Below are positions 31,681-39,621 of a stretch of DNA of 48,424 nt, one piece after another; positions within the stretch are counted from its first letter, which is position 1; each line of letters starts with the position of its first letter. The stretch comes from Frigoribacterium sp. MEB024 (lineage in GTDB: Bacteria; Actinomycetota; Actinomycetes; Actinomycetales; Microbacteriaceae): assembly GCF_000878135.1 (NCBI RefSeq), contig NZ_JXQZ01000127.1:1-48424 (forward strand), read 5' to 3'. Both the position numbers and the translations under genes were made by a program. Under the pieces are notes generated by a model, which made no database searches, was not told the DNA's origin, and saw only the letters and a list, made by a program, of their open reading frames with translations.

Positions 31681-33689
31681 GATTGTTCCTTGTCGTGGGG
31701 TGCCGAGGGCCCCGGATAGAGAACGGCCCGGACGATGATGCTGAAGATCACCAGGTCGAAGAGCACCCAGGCGATGTTGACGAGCGGCGCGATGCCCTCG
31801 GCCTGCCCGGTGGCGTAGCGGATGCCGACCAGCACGAGTGCGGCGACGAGGCAGGCGACGGCCCAGATCTGCGGTCGGACGAGGTCCCACCGGGGGCCGG
31901 TGGCCGCCTGCTTCGTCTTGGGCGTCACCGAGAAGCCGAGTGCGCGGCCGCGGTAGACGTTCTGGAACGCCGTGGTGACCGAGGCGATCCAGACCGGGAA
32001 GAGCGCCAGCGAGTACTGCTGCCCCCGCCAGGTCGGCCTGCCCGCCGCGACCACCCAGAAGAGCAGCTGGTTGAGCACCAGGAAGGGGATCAGGCGGGCG
32101 AAGAAGTCGACGCTGTAGGCCTGCACCGGCACGACCCCGAACGACAGGCAGAGCACGGGCGCCGCGATGTAGACCACGGCGGCGAAGCCCGAGAGATAGC
32201 TCCACATGGTGGAGAAGTACATGAGACGCTGGCCCCACGACAGCCCCTTCTGCACCAGGGGGTTCTCGCGGAAGAACACCTGCATGGTGCCCTGGGCCCA
32301 GCGCAGCCGCTGCGTCATCATGGTCGCCAGGTCTTCGGGCGCGAGCCCGATCGCCAGGGTCTCGTCGTGGTAGACCGACCTCCACCCCAGCCCGTGCAGG
32401 CGCATGGCCGTGGCCATGTCCTCGGTGACCGAGATCGTGGCCAGGGGCATGATCGCCTGCGCCTCGGAGCCGCGGTCGACGTCGAGCGCCCCGACGAGCA
32501 ACGAGATCGACTCGATGGCGGCGAGCGGCGAGGACGACCGCTGCGCGAGCAGGTCGAGGGCCGCCTCGTCGAGGGCGTCGAACGTGTCGGGGCCGAGCGA
32601 CATGGCCGCGAGCTCGGCGAGGTCGCCCTTCATGGCCGCGAGGTCGGCGTCGGCGAAACGGAAGGCGATCGTGTCGATGCTGCGCTGGAACCGGTAGGTG
32701 ACGTCGCCGATGGACTCCCCTGCGGCGAACTCGGCCCGGGCCCGCTCGACGACGGTCTCGGCGTCGTCCAACGCCTCGAGCACGCGGGGCTGGCCGACGG
32801 CCTCCTCGCGGGCCCGCACCAACAGCTTGCGCGAGGTGCGGACGGCTCGACGCACGGCGGCCTCGACCTCGGTGACGTACCGCGAGACGCCCAGCTGCAT
32901 CAGCGCCTCCCGACGGAGGACCGCGTTCGACCCGCAGAAGAACGCGCTGTTCCAGCCGTCCTTCGACTGCTGGATGGGCCCGTAGAACAACGGCGCCTGG
33001 CTGCCCAGGGGGTCGGACTCGGGCACGTTCTCGAACCACTGCGGCGTCTGCACGAGAGCGACGCGCTCGTCCTTGAAGTAGCCGAGGGTGCGGTCGAGGA
33101 TCTCGGGCTTCGGCACCTGGTCGGCGTCGAGGATCAGCAGGAACTCGCCCTCGGTCGACAGGAGGGCGTTGTTGAGGTTGCCGGCCTTCGCGTGGCGCGG
33201 CCGGTCGGCCCAGTCGTCCGACCGGGTGATGACGCCGATGCCGGCGGCGTCGGCGGCGGCCCGGATCTCGGGGCGACCGCCGTCGTCGAGTATCCAGGTC
33301 GTGTGCGGGTATCGGATGCGCTGCGCCGCGAGGGCGGTGCGCATGACGAGGTCGACCTCCTCGTTGTAGGTGGTGACGAAGACGTCGACCGTGACCCGAG
33401 TCTCGAGGCCGTCCGGGTCGGGCGCGGTCGGCGGCTCGCCACGCTCACGCAGCCGCCAGGCCCCGAGGCCGAACAGCAGCGAGTCGATCACGCTGTACGT
33501 CTCGGCGAGGATCAGCGGCACCGCGATCCACCACGACGACCAGTTCACCGACGCGGCCCAGCGCCAGACGATGTAGTTCAGACCGGCGAGCGACGCCAGC
33601 AGGACCGCCACCCGGATCGCGACGATGCGGCGACCCGGGGTGGTCCGGTCGAGCAGCCGCTGGTCGCGGCGACTCAGGGTGTCGGTCAC
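31677..33689 (-). CDS. BcsA-like family 2 processive glycosyltransferase
   Basis: The 670 aa membrane protein has two N-terminal helices (about 22-65) and a GT-A domain with all processive synthase motifs: VFVTTYNEE, ILDDGG, LILDADQVP, FFCGSNAVLRR, SVTED and QRLRWAQG. About six membrane helices follow (from about 485). The spacing between FFCGSN (near 248) and TED (near 420) is much longer than in BcsA; the extra segment (EAAVRRAVRTSRKLLVRAREE and onward) is helical and possibly coiled-coil. There is no PilZ domain, so no cyclic-di-GMP control is visible. GTG 33689 overlaps the phosphatase stop (GTGA). It probably polymerises and exports cellulose or another beta-glycan; the sugar is not predictable. 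Confidence 0.9.
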   Translation of the reverse strand: MTDTLSRRDQRLLDRTTPGRRIVAIRVAVLLASLAGLNYIVWRWAASVNWSSWWIAVPLILAETYSVIDSLLFGLGAWRLRERGEPPTAPDPDGLETRVTVDVFVTTYNEEVDLVMRTALAAQRIRYPHTTWILDDGGRPEIRAAADAAGIGVITRSDDWADRPRHAKAGNLNNALLSTEGEFLLILDADQVPKPEILDRTLGYFKDERVALVQTPQWFENVPESDPLGSQAPLFYGPIQQSKDGWNSAFFCGSNAVLRREALMQLGVSRYVTEVEAAVRRAVRTSRKLLVRAREEAVGQPRVLEALDDAETVVERARAEFAAGESIGDVTYRFQRSIDTIAFRFADADLAAMKGDLAELAAMSLGPDTFDALDEAALDLLAQRSSSPLAAIESISLLVGALDVDRGSEAQAIMPLATISVTEDMATAMRLHGLGWRSVYHDETLAIGLAPEDLATMMTQRLRWAQGTMQVFFRENPLVQKGLSWGQRLMYFSTMWSYLSGFAAVVYIAAPVLCLSFGVVPVQAYSVDFFARLIPFLVLNQLLFWVVAAGRPTWRGQQYSLALFPVWIASVTTAFQNVYRGRALGFSVTPKTKQAATGPRWDLVRPQIWAVACLVAALVLVGIRYATGQAEGIAPLVNIAWVLFDLVIFSIIVRAVLYPGPSAPHDKEQS

Positions 33690-34876
33690 GCGCGACGGTC
33701 CATGACGACGACGGTGACGTCGTCGCGCGAGAGGCGTCGCTCGGTCAGGGCCGCCATCGAGCCGAGCAGGCCGAGGCCGTCGGCACCGCCGGTGGCGGGC
33801 CGCGTCGCGAGCCGCCCGACCTCGAGGGCCCAGTCGAACTCGTCGTCGAGGACGTCGAGGACGCCGTCGCTCATGACGATCAGCTGGTCGCCGACGCCGA
33901 GGCGGGTCGTCTCGGTGACGTGCTGTTGCTGCTCGTCGAGCCCGAGCGGCAGCCCCGTGCCCGCGAGGTGCTGCACGCTGCCGTCGGCCCGGACGATGAT
34001 GGACAGCCCCGCCCCGGCGTCGACGAACGAGAGTTCGTCCGTGTCGAGGTCGAGGACGGCGTGGAAGTACGTGACGAACGTCCCCGTGCGCTGGAGGTCG
34101 GTCCGCACGGCTCGTTCGATGCGGTCGACCGCGAGGCCGAGTTCGCGTCCGGCGGCGACCTGCGGTGAGGCCGCCCGACAGGCCGCCCGGACGGAGGACC
34201 CGATGATGGCCGCCCCGACGCCCTTGCCCATCACGTCGCCGACGGCCACGTGAACGAACCGGCCGACGAGTCCGTAGTCGTAGTAGTCGCCCCCGACGCT
34301 CAGCGAGGGCAGGCAGATGCCCTCGACCCGGACGCCCTCGACCTCGAGGGGCTCGGCCGGCAACAGCGCCTGCTGCGTGGAGCGGGCGGCCGAGGCGTCG
34401 GCGTCGGCGAGGAGCTCGACCTGGGCCCAGGCGGCCAGGTCGCGGAACTCGGCCATCTCGTCGTCCGAGAGCTGCCGGGGCTCGGCGTCCATCAGGCAGA
34501 ACGACCCCACGACGTTGCCCGATCCGTCGCGCAGCGGGTGACCGACGTAGAACCGCAGCCCGTTGTCGTTGAAGGCGCCCAGGTGGGCGAACCGCGGGTC
34601 GACGCGGGCGTCGTCGGTGGTGACGATCTCGCCCGTGTCGGTCACGAGGCTGCACGGGGTGTCGGTGCGCCCGGACTCGGGGTCGTCGAAGCCCGCCCGG
34701 CCGACGAAGAGCGCGCGCTCGTGGTCCATGACGGTGACCGACGACAGCGGCACCCCGAACACGGCCCGGGCGACGCGGGTCACGCGGTCGAGGCGGGCCT
34801 CCTGGCCCGACTCGACGATGCCGAGCGTCTCGACCGCTCGCTGCCGACGTTCTTCGCGGACTTCGTCCCTGATCAC
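33686..34876 (-). CDS. GAF-SpoIIE/PP2C serine phosphatase
   Basis: The 396 aa protein has a GAF domain at about 20-165 (LDRVTRVARAVFGVPLSSVTVMD, YVGHPLRDGSGNVVGSFCLMD) and a SpoIIE-type PP2C domain at about 180-395 (VGGDYYDYG, VAVGDVMGKGVGAA, VMSDGVLDVLDD, RDDVTVVVMD) with the metal-binding Asp residues present. GTG 34876 is set by AGGGAG four bases upstream. It is the first gene of the overlapping operon. The GAF domain should sense a small signal, and the phosphatase should reactivate the STAS protein. Bacterial relatives such as RsbU/RsbP and SypE work this way. Confidence 0.92.
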   Translation of the reverse strand: MIRDEVREERRQRAVETLGIVESGQEARLDRVTRVARAVFGVPLSSVTVMDHERALFVGRAGFDDPESGRTDTPCSLVTDTGEIVTTDDARVDPRFAHLGAFNDNGLRFYVGHPLRDGSGNVVGSFCLMDAEPRQLSDDEMAEFRDLAAWAQVELLADADASAARSTQQALLPAEPLEVEGVRVEGICLPSLSVGGDYYDYGLVGRFVHVAVGDVMGKGVGAAIIGSSVRAACRAASPQVAAGRELGLAVDRIERAVRTDLQRTGTFVTYFHAVLDLDTDELSFVDAGAGLSIIVRADGSVQHLAGTGLPLGLDEQQQHVTETTRLGVGDQLIVMSDGVLDVLDDEFDWALEVGRLATRPATGGADGLGLLGSMAALTERRLSRDDVTVVVMDRRA

Positions 34877-34981
34877 ACGGCTCCCTCTCGCTGGGCGCGC
34901 CTGGTGGGAGCGCGCCGTCTCCGAACCCTGCAACGATGCCACAGAGCCCTCGCCGCGTCATGCCCACCATTAGGGGGACAC

Positions 34982-35023
34982 CGAGGAGGCGCGGTGCCGG
35001 TCGACCGGCACCGCGCCTCCTCG
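34982..35023. terminator. Perfect 42-nt palindrome (dispersed-motif terminator)
   Basis: Positions 34982-35002 and 35003-35023 are exact reverse complements, with GGTCGACC at the centre and the dispersed 9-mer in each arm. It lies 10 bp after the lipoprotein stop and just upstream of the phosphatase operon, so it probably separates the two units. Confidence 0.75.
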
Positions 35024-35033
35024 AGGCCTCGCG

Positions 35034-35639
35034 TCAGTCGAGGAAGTCGAAGACGAGATCGAGCGATCGGGCGGGCTCGATCGGAGCGGGCGACCCGGCA
35101 GGCGCCGCGACGAAGATGCTCAGCAGACCGTGCGGGGTCAGGACGACCGAACCGCCCCCGACGACCGGTGCGTCGGCATCGGCCGTGGCGACGAAGGCCC
35201 GACCGTCGAAGGCGTCCACGCGCTCGTCGTCGACCTGGTCGAGGGAGAGCCCGTCGACGTTCCCCTCTTCGGGCACCTCGGCGTCCATCCCGGCCGCGTC
35301 GAGCTCCTTCACCGTCGCGATGAACCCGACGCGTGACCCGTCGGCCTCGCTGGTCCACGTGCAGTTCGCCTCGTCGTCGCCGATGGTCGACGTCTCGGCG
35401 ACGAGGGTCCGCCCCGTGACGAGATCACCCAGCACGACGCCCGCGGCGTCGCAGTCGGCGGGCAGGGTGAACTCGCCGGACGCCTGCTCGGCGGCGTCGG
35501 CCGTGGCCGTCGCCTGACCCGACGACGACCGACCGGCGTCACCGGAGTCGTCACCGCCGCCGGTGCAGCCGGCGAGCAGCAGCGTGAGCGCGACGGCCCC
35601 GGTGACGGTGGCGAGTGCTGGTGTGGTGGTGAAGCGCAT
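35034..35639 (-). CDS. Small secreted lipoprotein of unknown function
   Basis: The 201 aa product has a lipoprotein signal peptide with lipobox LLAGC (Cys about 25), a Ser/Gly/Ala linker (26-52) and a compact mature domain with two cysteines (DCDAAGVVLGDL, NCTWTSEADGSRVGF). The CxWT-type pattern resembles DUF3558-like actinobacterial lipoproteins, but I am not sure of the family. The ribosome site GGGGGA precedes ATG 35639. It stands between the Asp23 cluster and the polysaccharide operon on the same strand, and a terminator follows it. Confidence 0.75.
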   Translation of the reverse strand: MRFTTTPALATVTGAVALTLLLAGCTGGGDDSGDAGRSSSGQATATADAAEQASGEFTLPADCDAAGVVLGDLVTGRTLVAETSTIGDDEANCTWTSEADGSRVGFIATVKELDAAGMDAEVPEEGNVDGLSLDQVDDERVDAFDGRAFVATADADAPVVGGGSVVLTPHGLLSIFVAAPAGSPAPIEPARSLDLVFDFLD

Positions 35640-35716
35640 GATGATCCCCCGGTGACGCGCCGGACCCCTTCCGACGACCGCCTCAGCCTAGACGGGTCGG
35701 TCCACCTCGGGACCGG

Positions 35717-36130
35717 TCAGTTGCCGGGCCAGAACCGGGCGACCAGGTCCTGGATGAACGGGATGAGGTCCTGCACCTGGTCGACACCGGCGAGGGCGAC
35801 GGCCACGAGGGGCCACAGCGACACGACGAGCGTCGAGATCACGGCCGCCACCCCGAGCACCCAGGCCAGGGCGCCGTTGCGCACCTTCACGACGAGCAGC
35901 AGCAAGACCAGGGCCAGCACGTAACCGATGGCGATCGCCGCGGCGATCGAGCCGACGGGCACGTCGAGGGCGCCCGCCGTGCCGCCGTCCGCCGCACCGA
36001 TCAGGGTGAGGACGGGCAGCAGCACGCCGACGACGATCAGCACGCAGATCACGACCGAGGTCACCAGGGCGGCCCAGACGGCCCGTGGCCGGGGGCGTCG
36101 GGTCGTCATCGTGGTGCGCCGCCCGAACAT
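35717..36130 (-). CDS. Small membrane protein of the Asp23 cluster
   Basis: The 137 aa protein has three predicted helices (VWAALVTSVVICVLIVVGVLL, IAAAIAIGYVLALVLLLLVV, LAWVLGVAAVISTLVVSLW) and a short amphipathic end (VQDLIPFIQDLVARFW). No family is recognised. ATG 36130 has GGAG five bases upstream and overlaps the stop of the Asp23-LEA gene; a GTG at 36133 is an alternative. It may anchor its neighbour at the membrane, as AmaP does for Asp23, but this is inference. Confidence 0.75.
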   Translation of the reverse strand: MFGRRTTMTTRRPRPRAVWAALVTSVVICVLIVVGVLLPVLTLIGAADGGTAGALDVPVGSIAAAIAIGYVLALVLLLLVVKVRNGALAWVLGVAAVISTLVVSLWPLVAVALAGVDQVQDLIPFIQDLVARFWPGN

Positions 36131-37188
36131 CACTTCTCCGTCGTCGCGACGTCGTCGCCGTCGACGACGACCTGCGCATCGCTGTCGGAGTCGATCTCGA
36201 CGGTCACCGTGCCACCGTCGACCGTCACGGTCACGTCGGCGCCCTCGGTGTGGCCTGCGTCTCCCGAGGAGGCGCGGGGGGCGTCGTCGTCCGAGGCCCG
36301 GTTCTCGTCCACCGCGTCGGCGACGCCGTCCACGGCGTCGGCAGCCTTCTCGCGGGCGCCGGCGACGACCTCGGACGTCTTGTCCAGTGCGGCGTCGGTG
36401 GCGTCGGCGGTCGTCGAGCGGGCGTCGTCGCCGCGGTCCGCCGCGGAGTCGTGGGCGTCGGCGGCAGCGTCCTTCGCCTGGTCGGCCACGTTACGTGCCT
36501 CGTCGGCGACGTCGTCGGCCTTGTCCGCCGCCTTCTCGCCGACCTCGGCGGCGGTGGCCTTCGCCTGCTCGGCGACCTCGCCGGCCTTGTCACCCAACTC
36601 GCGGGCCTTGTCGGACAGGTCGCCCGCCGCATCCGCGGCGCGGTCCCGTGCCTCACCGGCGGCGGCCTTCGTCTTCTCGCCGGCCTCCTTCGCCCGGTCA
36701 CCCGCGGCGGAGGCGGCGGCGCCGACCTTGTCGCCGGCGTCCGAGACGGCCTGCTTCGCCGTGTCCGCCGCGGCGTTCACCTTGTCGGCGGCGTCCTCGT
36801 CGGAGTCGAACGGGCCGTGCACGTCGGTGACGGTCACGTTGACCGTGACCTCCTCGCCGTCGAGTTGCCCGACGGCGTGCTGGACCTGCGTGCGGACGGT
36901 GTCGGCCAGCGTGGTGACGTTGGTCGGGTACTCGGCCACGACGGCGATGTCGACCACGAGTCCCTCGTCGGTGGTGCCGGCCCGGACGCCGGGGACCGAG
37001 CCCGTGCCGATCGCCGTGCGCAGGGCATCGGCCAGTCGCTGGGTCGAGGTGCCGAGGGCGTGGACGCCCGAGACGCCGAGGACGGTGACGCCGATCGTGT
37101 GCTCGAGGACCTCTTCGGGCGAGGTGGCCTCGGTGGACGCCGCAGCGTCGATGTCGATGGGGGTGACGTGGTGGGTGGACTCGTTCAT
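36130..37188 (-). CDS. Asp23/Gls24-domain protein with LEA-like helical repeats
   Basis: The 352 aa protein has an N-terminal Asp23-like domain (about 25-125: TIGVTVLGVSGVHALG, GLVVDIAVVAEYPTNVTTLADTVRTQVQHAV, VTVNVTVTDVHG). A long Ala/Lys/Asp/Glu helical stretch follows (about 130-295) with repeats such as DKAGEVAEQAKATAAEVGEKA and DVADEARNVADQAKDAAADA, like LEA group 3/apolipoprotein amphipathic helices. An acidic Val/Thr/Asp-rich end follows (TVTVDGGTVTVEIDSDSD). Asp23 proteins form membrane-associated envelope-stress layers, and LEA-like helices protect membranes on drying. It is followed by the overlapping membrane protein gene. Confidence 0.82.
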   Translation of the reverse strand: MNESTHHVTPIDIDAAASTEATSPEEVLEHTIGVTVLGVSGVHALGTSTQRLADALRTAIGTGSVPGVRAGTTDEGLVVDIAVVAEYPTNVTTLADTVRTQVQHAVGQLDGEEVTVNVTVTDVHGPFDSDEDAADKVNAAADTAKQAVSDAGDKVGAAASAAGDRAKEAGEKTKAAAGEARDRAADAAGDLSDKARELGDKAGEVAEQAKATAAEVGEKAADKADDVADEARNVADQAKDAAADAHDSAADRGDDARSTTADATDAALDKTSEVVAGAREKAADAVDGVADAVDENRASDDDAPRASSGDAGHTEGADVTVTVDGGTVTVEIDSDSDAQVVVDGDDVATTEK

Positions 37189-37224
37189 GAGACCGGCCTT
37201 TCATCGGGGAACGTGGATGGTGCG

Positions 37225-37266
37225 ACGGACGGCCCCCGTCCTCGGTCGAGGGCGAGGGCCGTCCGT
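37225..37266 (-). terminator. Hairpin terminator within the Asp23 cluster
   Basis: Arms 37225-37235 and 37256-37266 (ACGGACGGCCC and its complement) pair perfectly over 11 bp with a 20-base loop that itself can fold (CCTC/GAGG). It lies between the DUF6286 operon end (37285) and the Asp23-LEA start (37188), so it may end or attenuate transcription. Confidence 0.6.
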
Positions 37267-37284
37267 GCGGTGGGGCGACGGGCG

Positions 37285-37887
37285 TCAGTCGAGCCGTGTC
37301 GCGGACGACATCTGGCTGCGCAGTCCGCCGTTGATCTGGATGACGACGGGCGTCTCGGTGCCGAGGACGCCGTCCCAGTGGGCGACGGCCTGGTCGATGC
37401 TCCGGCGGATCTCGGTCGGCGACACGCCCCGACGGGCGTTCGCGGTGACCCGCAGGACCGACTCGCGCTTGACGCGGAAGGCGGTCACGTCGACCGAGAC
37501 GATGCCCGGGGTGTCGGCCAGCGCCTCCTCGAGGACCTGTTCGGCGACCTTCGCGTCGATCACCAGGCGACCACCGGTGGTCTGGTCGCGACGCGAACCC
37601 TCGTCGACGGTGAGCAGCGTGCCGGTCTGGCCGTGCCCCTGTCGCAGGGCGAACCAGGCGAGCAGGATGATCAGCACGAGGCTGACGACCGCGACGACCC
37701 AGAGGATCCACGGCTGGTCGGTGAGGGCGTCGGTGGTCGGGCCCTTCACGTCGGAGGCACCCTGCGAGACGGTCTGCTGGACGTCGGGCAGGAGGGCGCC
37801 GACGGCGACGGCTCCGCCGGCGAGCAGCAGCACGAGGCCGATGACGAAGACCACGATGCGGTTCAGAGCGCGATTGGTGCTGTTCAT
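37285..37887 (-). CDS. DUF6286-type/AmaP-like membrane protein
   Basis: The 200 aa protein has two helices (RIVVFVIGLVLLLAGGAVAVGALL; ILWVVAVVSLVLIILLAWFAL) and a cytoplasmic Asp23-like alpha/beta domain (VIDAKVAEQVLEEALADTPGIVSVDVTAFRVKRESVLRVTANA). This topology matches AmaP, the membrane anchor of Asp23, and the actinobacterial DUF6286 proteins. ATG 37887 overlaps the preceding stop (ATGA). Confidence 0.8.
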   Translation of the reverse strand: MNSTNRALNRIVVFVIGLVLLLAGGAVAVGALLPDVQQTVSQGASDVKGPTTDALTDQPWILWVVAVVSLVLIILLAWFALRQGHGQTGTLLTVDEGSRRDQTTGGRLVIDAKVAEQVLEEALADTPGIVSVDVTAFRVKRESVLRVTANARRGVSPTEIRRSIDQAVAHWDGVLGTETPVVIQINGGLRSQMSSATRLD

Positions 37888-38462
37888 GAGCCGACCGTTC
37901 CTTTCTCGGACAACTTGACCTTGTGACGCAGGGCCGGGCTGAAGTCGTAGGCGTCCAGTTCGTCGCGGACGGCCTCGTCGATGCTGCGGACGTCGGTCTG
38001 ACGGCCCGACGTGCGGGTGACCTCGATCAGGGCGCTGCGCTTGCCCACGCTGACGCTGACCTGCGAGGGGTCGACGTCGCCGGCGTAGCTCGCGGTGCGG
38101 GCCAGCGAGCGGGCGATGACCCGGTCGTCGACCACGGCCACGGTGCGCTCGGCTCGACCCCCGCGACGACCCCGGCGACCGGGGGCGAGCGACACGACGA
38201 TCAGGACGAGCCCGATCAGGGCCACGACGACCGCGACGGCCGTCAGCACCCCGACGGGAGCACTCGCGGCGTCGAGGGTCGAACCGACGAGGTCGGTCGG
38301 CGCCAGGAGCAGCGGTGCCGTACCGACGGCCTCGAGGACCGCCTCGGTGCCGATCCACGCCAGGGCGACGATCAGCAGGACGGCGAGGGTGATGGCGATG
38401 CCGGCCCGCGACGAGTGCGTCTCACGGCGCACGATGCGCTTGTAGAGCGATGCGGTGCTCAT
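37884..38462 (-). CDS. DUF6286 membrane protein
   Basis: The 192 aa protein has two helices (AGIAITLAVLLIVALAWIGT; PVGVLTAVAVVVALIGLVLIVVSL), a basic linker (GRRGRRGGRAERT) and a soluble domain with VAVVDDRVIARSLARTASYAGDV and SVSVGKRSALIEVTRTSG, typical of DUF6286. It overlaps genes on both sides by four bases. It probably forms a heteromeric anchor with its neighbour for the Asp23 proteins. Confidence 0.82.
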   Translation of the reverse strand: MSTASLYKRIVRRETHSSRAGIAITLAVLLIVALAWIGTEAVLEAVGTAPLLLAPTDLVGSTLDAASAPVGVLTAVAVVVALIGLVLIVVSLAPGRRGRRGGRAERTVAVVDDRVIARSLARTASYAGDVDPSQVSVSVGKRSALIEVTRTSGRQTDVRSIDEAVRDELDAYDFSPALRHKVKLSEKGTVGS

Positions 38463-38812
38463 GCGACGCGCTTCCTCTCTCGGATGTCGGCACCGGTGAT
38501 CTGCAGGTCGACCTTGTCGATGCTCGACCCGGTCAGCTGCAGCACGCGGTCACGGATGGTGGACTGGGCCGCCGTGAGGCGGTCCAGCAGGGTGCCCGAA
38601 CGGCGTTCGGAGACGCCCAGGGGCGAGACCCGGATGGGGGTCTTGGCGATCACGCTGAGAGCGCCGTCGTGGTCGGCCAGCTCGACCGACACCTTCGACG
38701 CGGAGACCTCGAGGGCCTCCGCGGTGACGGCCGAGACGACCCGACGCACGGCACGTGACGTGATCTTGTTCCGGCCGTGGAGGGCCCGGTCGGCCGTCAC
38801 CGCCGCGGTCAC
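38459..38812 (-). CDS. Asp23-like small protein
   Basis: The 117 aa soluble protein has the alpha-beta pattern of Asp23/Gls24 domains (ITSRAVRRVVSAVTAEAL, VSVELADHDGALSVIAKTPIRVSPL, SGTLLDRLTAAQSTIRDRVLQLTG) and ends with a basic tail. The domain is divergent. Four-base overlaps on both sides place it firmly in the operon. GTG 38812 is the start. Confidence 0.7.
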   Translation of the reverse strand: MTAAVTADRALHGRNKITSRAVRRVVSAVTAEALEVSASKVSVELADHDGALSVIAKTPIRVSPLGVSERRSGTLLDRLTAAQSTIRDRVLQLTGSSIDKVDLQITGADIRERKRVA

Positions 38813-38997
38813 GACGACCGCCGCCCGCGGAGTGCGTCGGCGAGGCCGCGGACGTCGAGCTTGCCCTCGACGACACGGCCGACGCCGAATCCGATCGCCA
38901 TGGCGATCGCGACGAACACGAAAGCCCAGAAGCCGAAGGCCAGGGCGGTCAGCGCCAGGACGGCGCCGACCAGCATGCCGGTGGTCGTGGCGGTCAC
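38809..38997 (-). CDS. DUF2273-like small membrane protein
   Basis: The 62 aa protein has two closely spaced hydrophobic segments (MLVGAVLALTALAFGFWAFVFVAIAMAIGFGVG) then a short soluble end (GKLDVRGLADALRGRRSS). Size, topology and place right after asp23 match the DUF2273 proteins of asp23 operons in other Gram-positives. It overlaps both neighbours by four bases. Confidence 0.75.
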   Translation of the reverse strand: MTATTTGMLVGAVLALTALAFGFWAFVFVAIAMAIGFGVGRVVEGKLDVRGLADALRGRRSS

Positions 38998-39431
38998 TTG
39001 ACGCGGCTGTCGTCGGTGTCGTCGTCGTTGTCCTCGGAGGGGATGTACACGTCGGAGACGGTGACGTTCACCTCGGTGACCTCCATGCCGACGACCTGCG
39101 AGATGGCGTCGGTGACGGACTTGCGCACGTCGTCGGCGACCTTCTGCAGCTCGACGGGGTACTCGGCGACGATGACGATGTCGGCGGCGACCTGCTTCTC
39201 GCCGACCTCGACCGAGACGCCCTGGCCGCGGTCCTGCTGGTTGATCACGTTGCGGATCGCGCCGATGGCACGGGCGGCACCGTTGCCCAGGTCGTGGACG
39301 CCGCGCACCTCGCGGGCTGCGATGCCGGCGACCTTCGAGACGACGCCCTCGGCGATGGTGTTCTTGCCGGCGGCGTGGGACTGCGTGGTCTTGGCAGCGG
39401 CGGTGCTGGTGGAGGGGGTCACGTTGCTCAT
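38994..39431 (-). CDS. Asp23/Gls24-family envelope stress protein
   Basis: The 145 aa protein is a canonical Asp23 domain: NTIAEGVVSKVAGIAAREVRGVHDLG, GVSVEVGEKQVAADIVIVAEYPVELQKVADDVRKSVTDAI and VTEVNVTVSDVYIP. A disordered Ser/Thr/Ala N-terminus and an acidic C-terminus flank it. AAGGAG precedes ATG 39431. It heads the leftward operon and faces an ECF sigma factor gene across 190 bp. In staphylococci Asp23 is an abundant membrane-associated protein linked to cell-wall stress. Confidence 0.9.
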   Translation of the reverse strand: MSNVTPSTSTAAAKTTQSHAAGKNTIAEGVVSKVAGIAAREVRGVHDLGNGAARAIGAIRNVINQQDRGQGVSVEVGEKQVAADIVIVAEYPVELQKVADDVRKSVTDAISQVVGMEVTEVNVTVSDVYIPSEDNDDDTDDSRVK

Positions 39432-39621
39432 GGTTGCTCCTTGCTCTGGACCGGTGGACCGGTCGGTGTCGGGGTGCCCGTGAAGCGGGTCACATCATTC
39501 AGACGCATGGGGCACGGCGGGTGTCATGGTGGGTCAGCCAGCTTTCAGGCAACGATTCACCACCACTCACATTTCGGCCATCACGTCCCCCGATCCGGGC
39601 ACGGGGTGGTAGTCAAGAGGC
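39432..39621. promoter_or_regulatory. Divergent promoter region between asp23 and the ECF sigma gene
   Basis: This 190 bp gap holds the start regions of both operons and no gene. It is richer in A/T near 39490-39590. TAGTCA (39610) lies six bases before the sigma-factor ATG, resembling the leaderless starts elsewhere in the window. I could not define ECF -35/-10 boxes with certainty. Autoregulation of both sides by the ECF factor is likely from layout. Confidence 0.4.

Noticed and set aside
31683-34253. 856-residue plus-strand frame opposite the phosphatase and glycosyltransferase genes
   Set aside because: Composition is Asp/Gly/Arg/Val-rich with no domain; it is opposite two clearly conserved genes.
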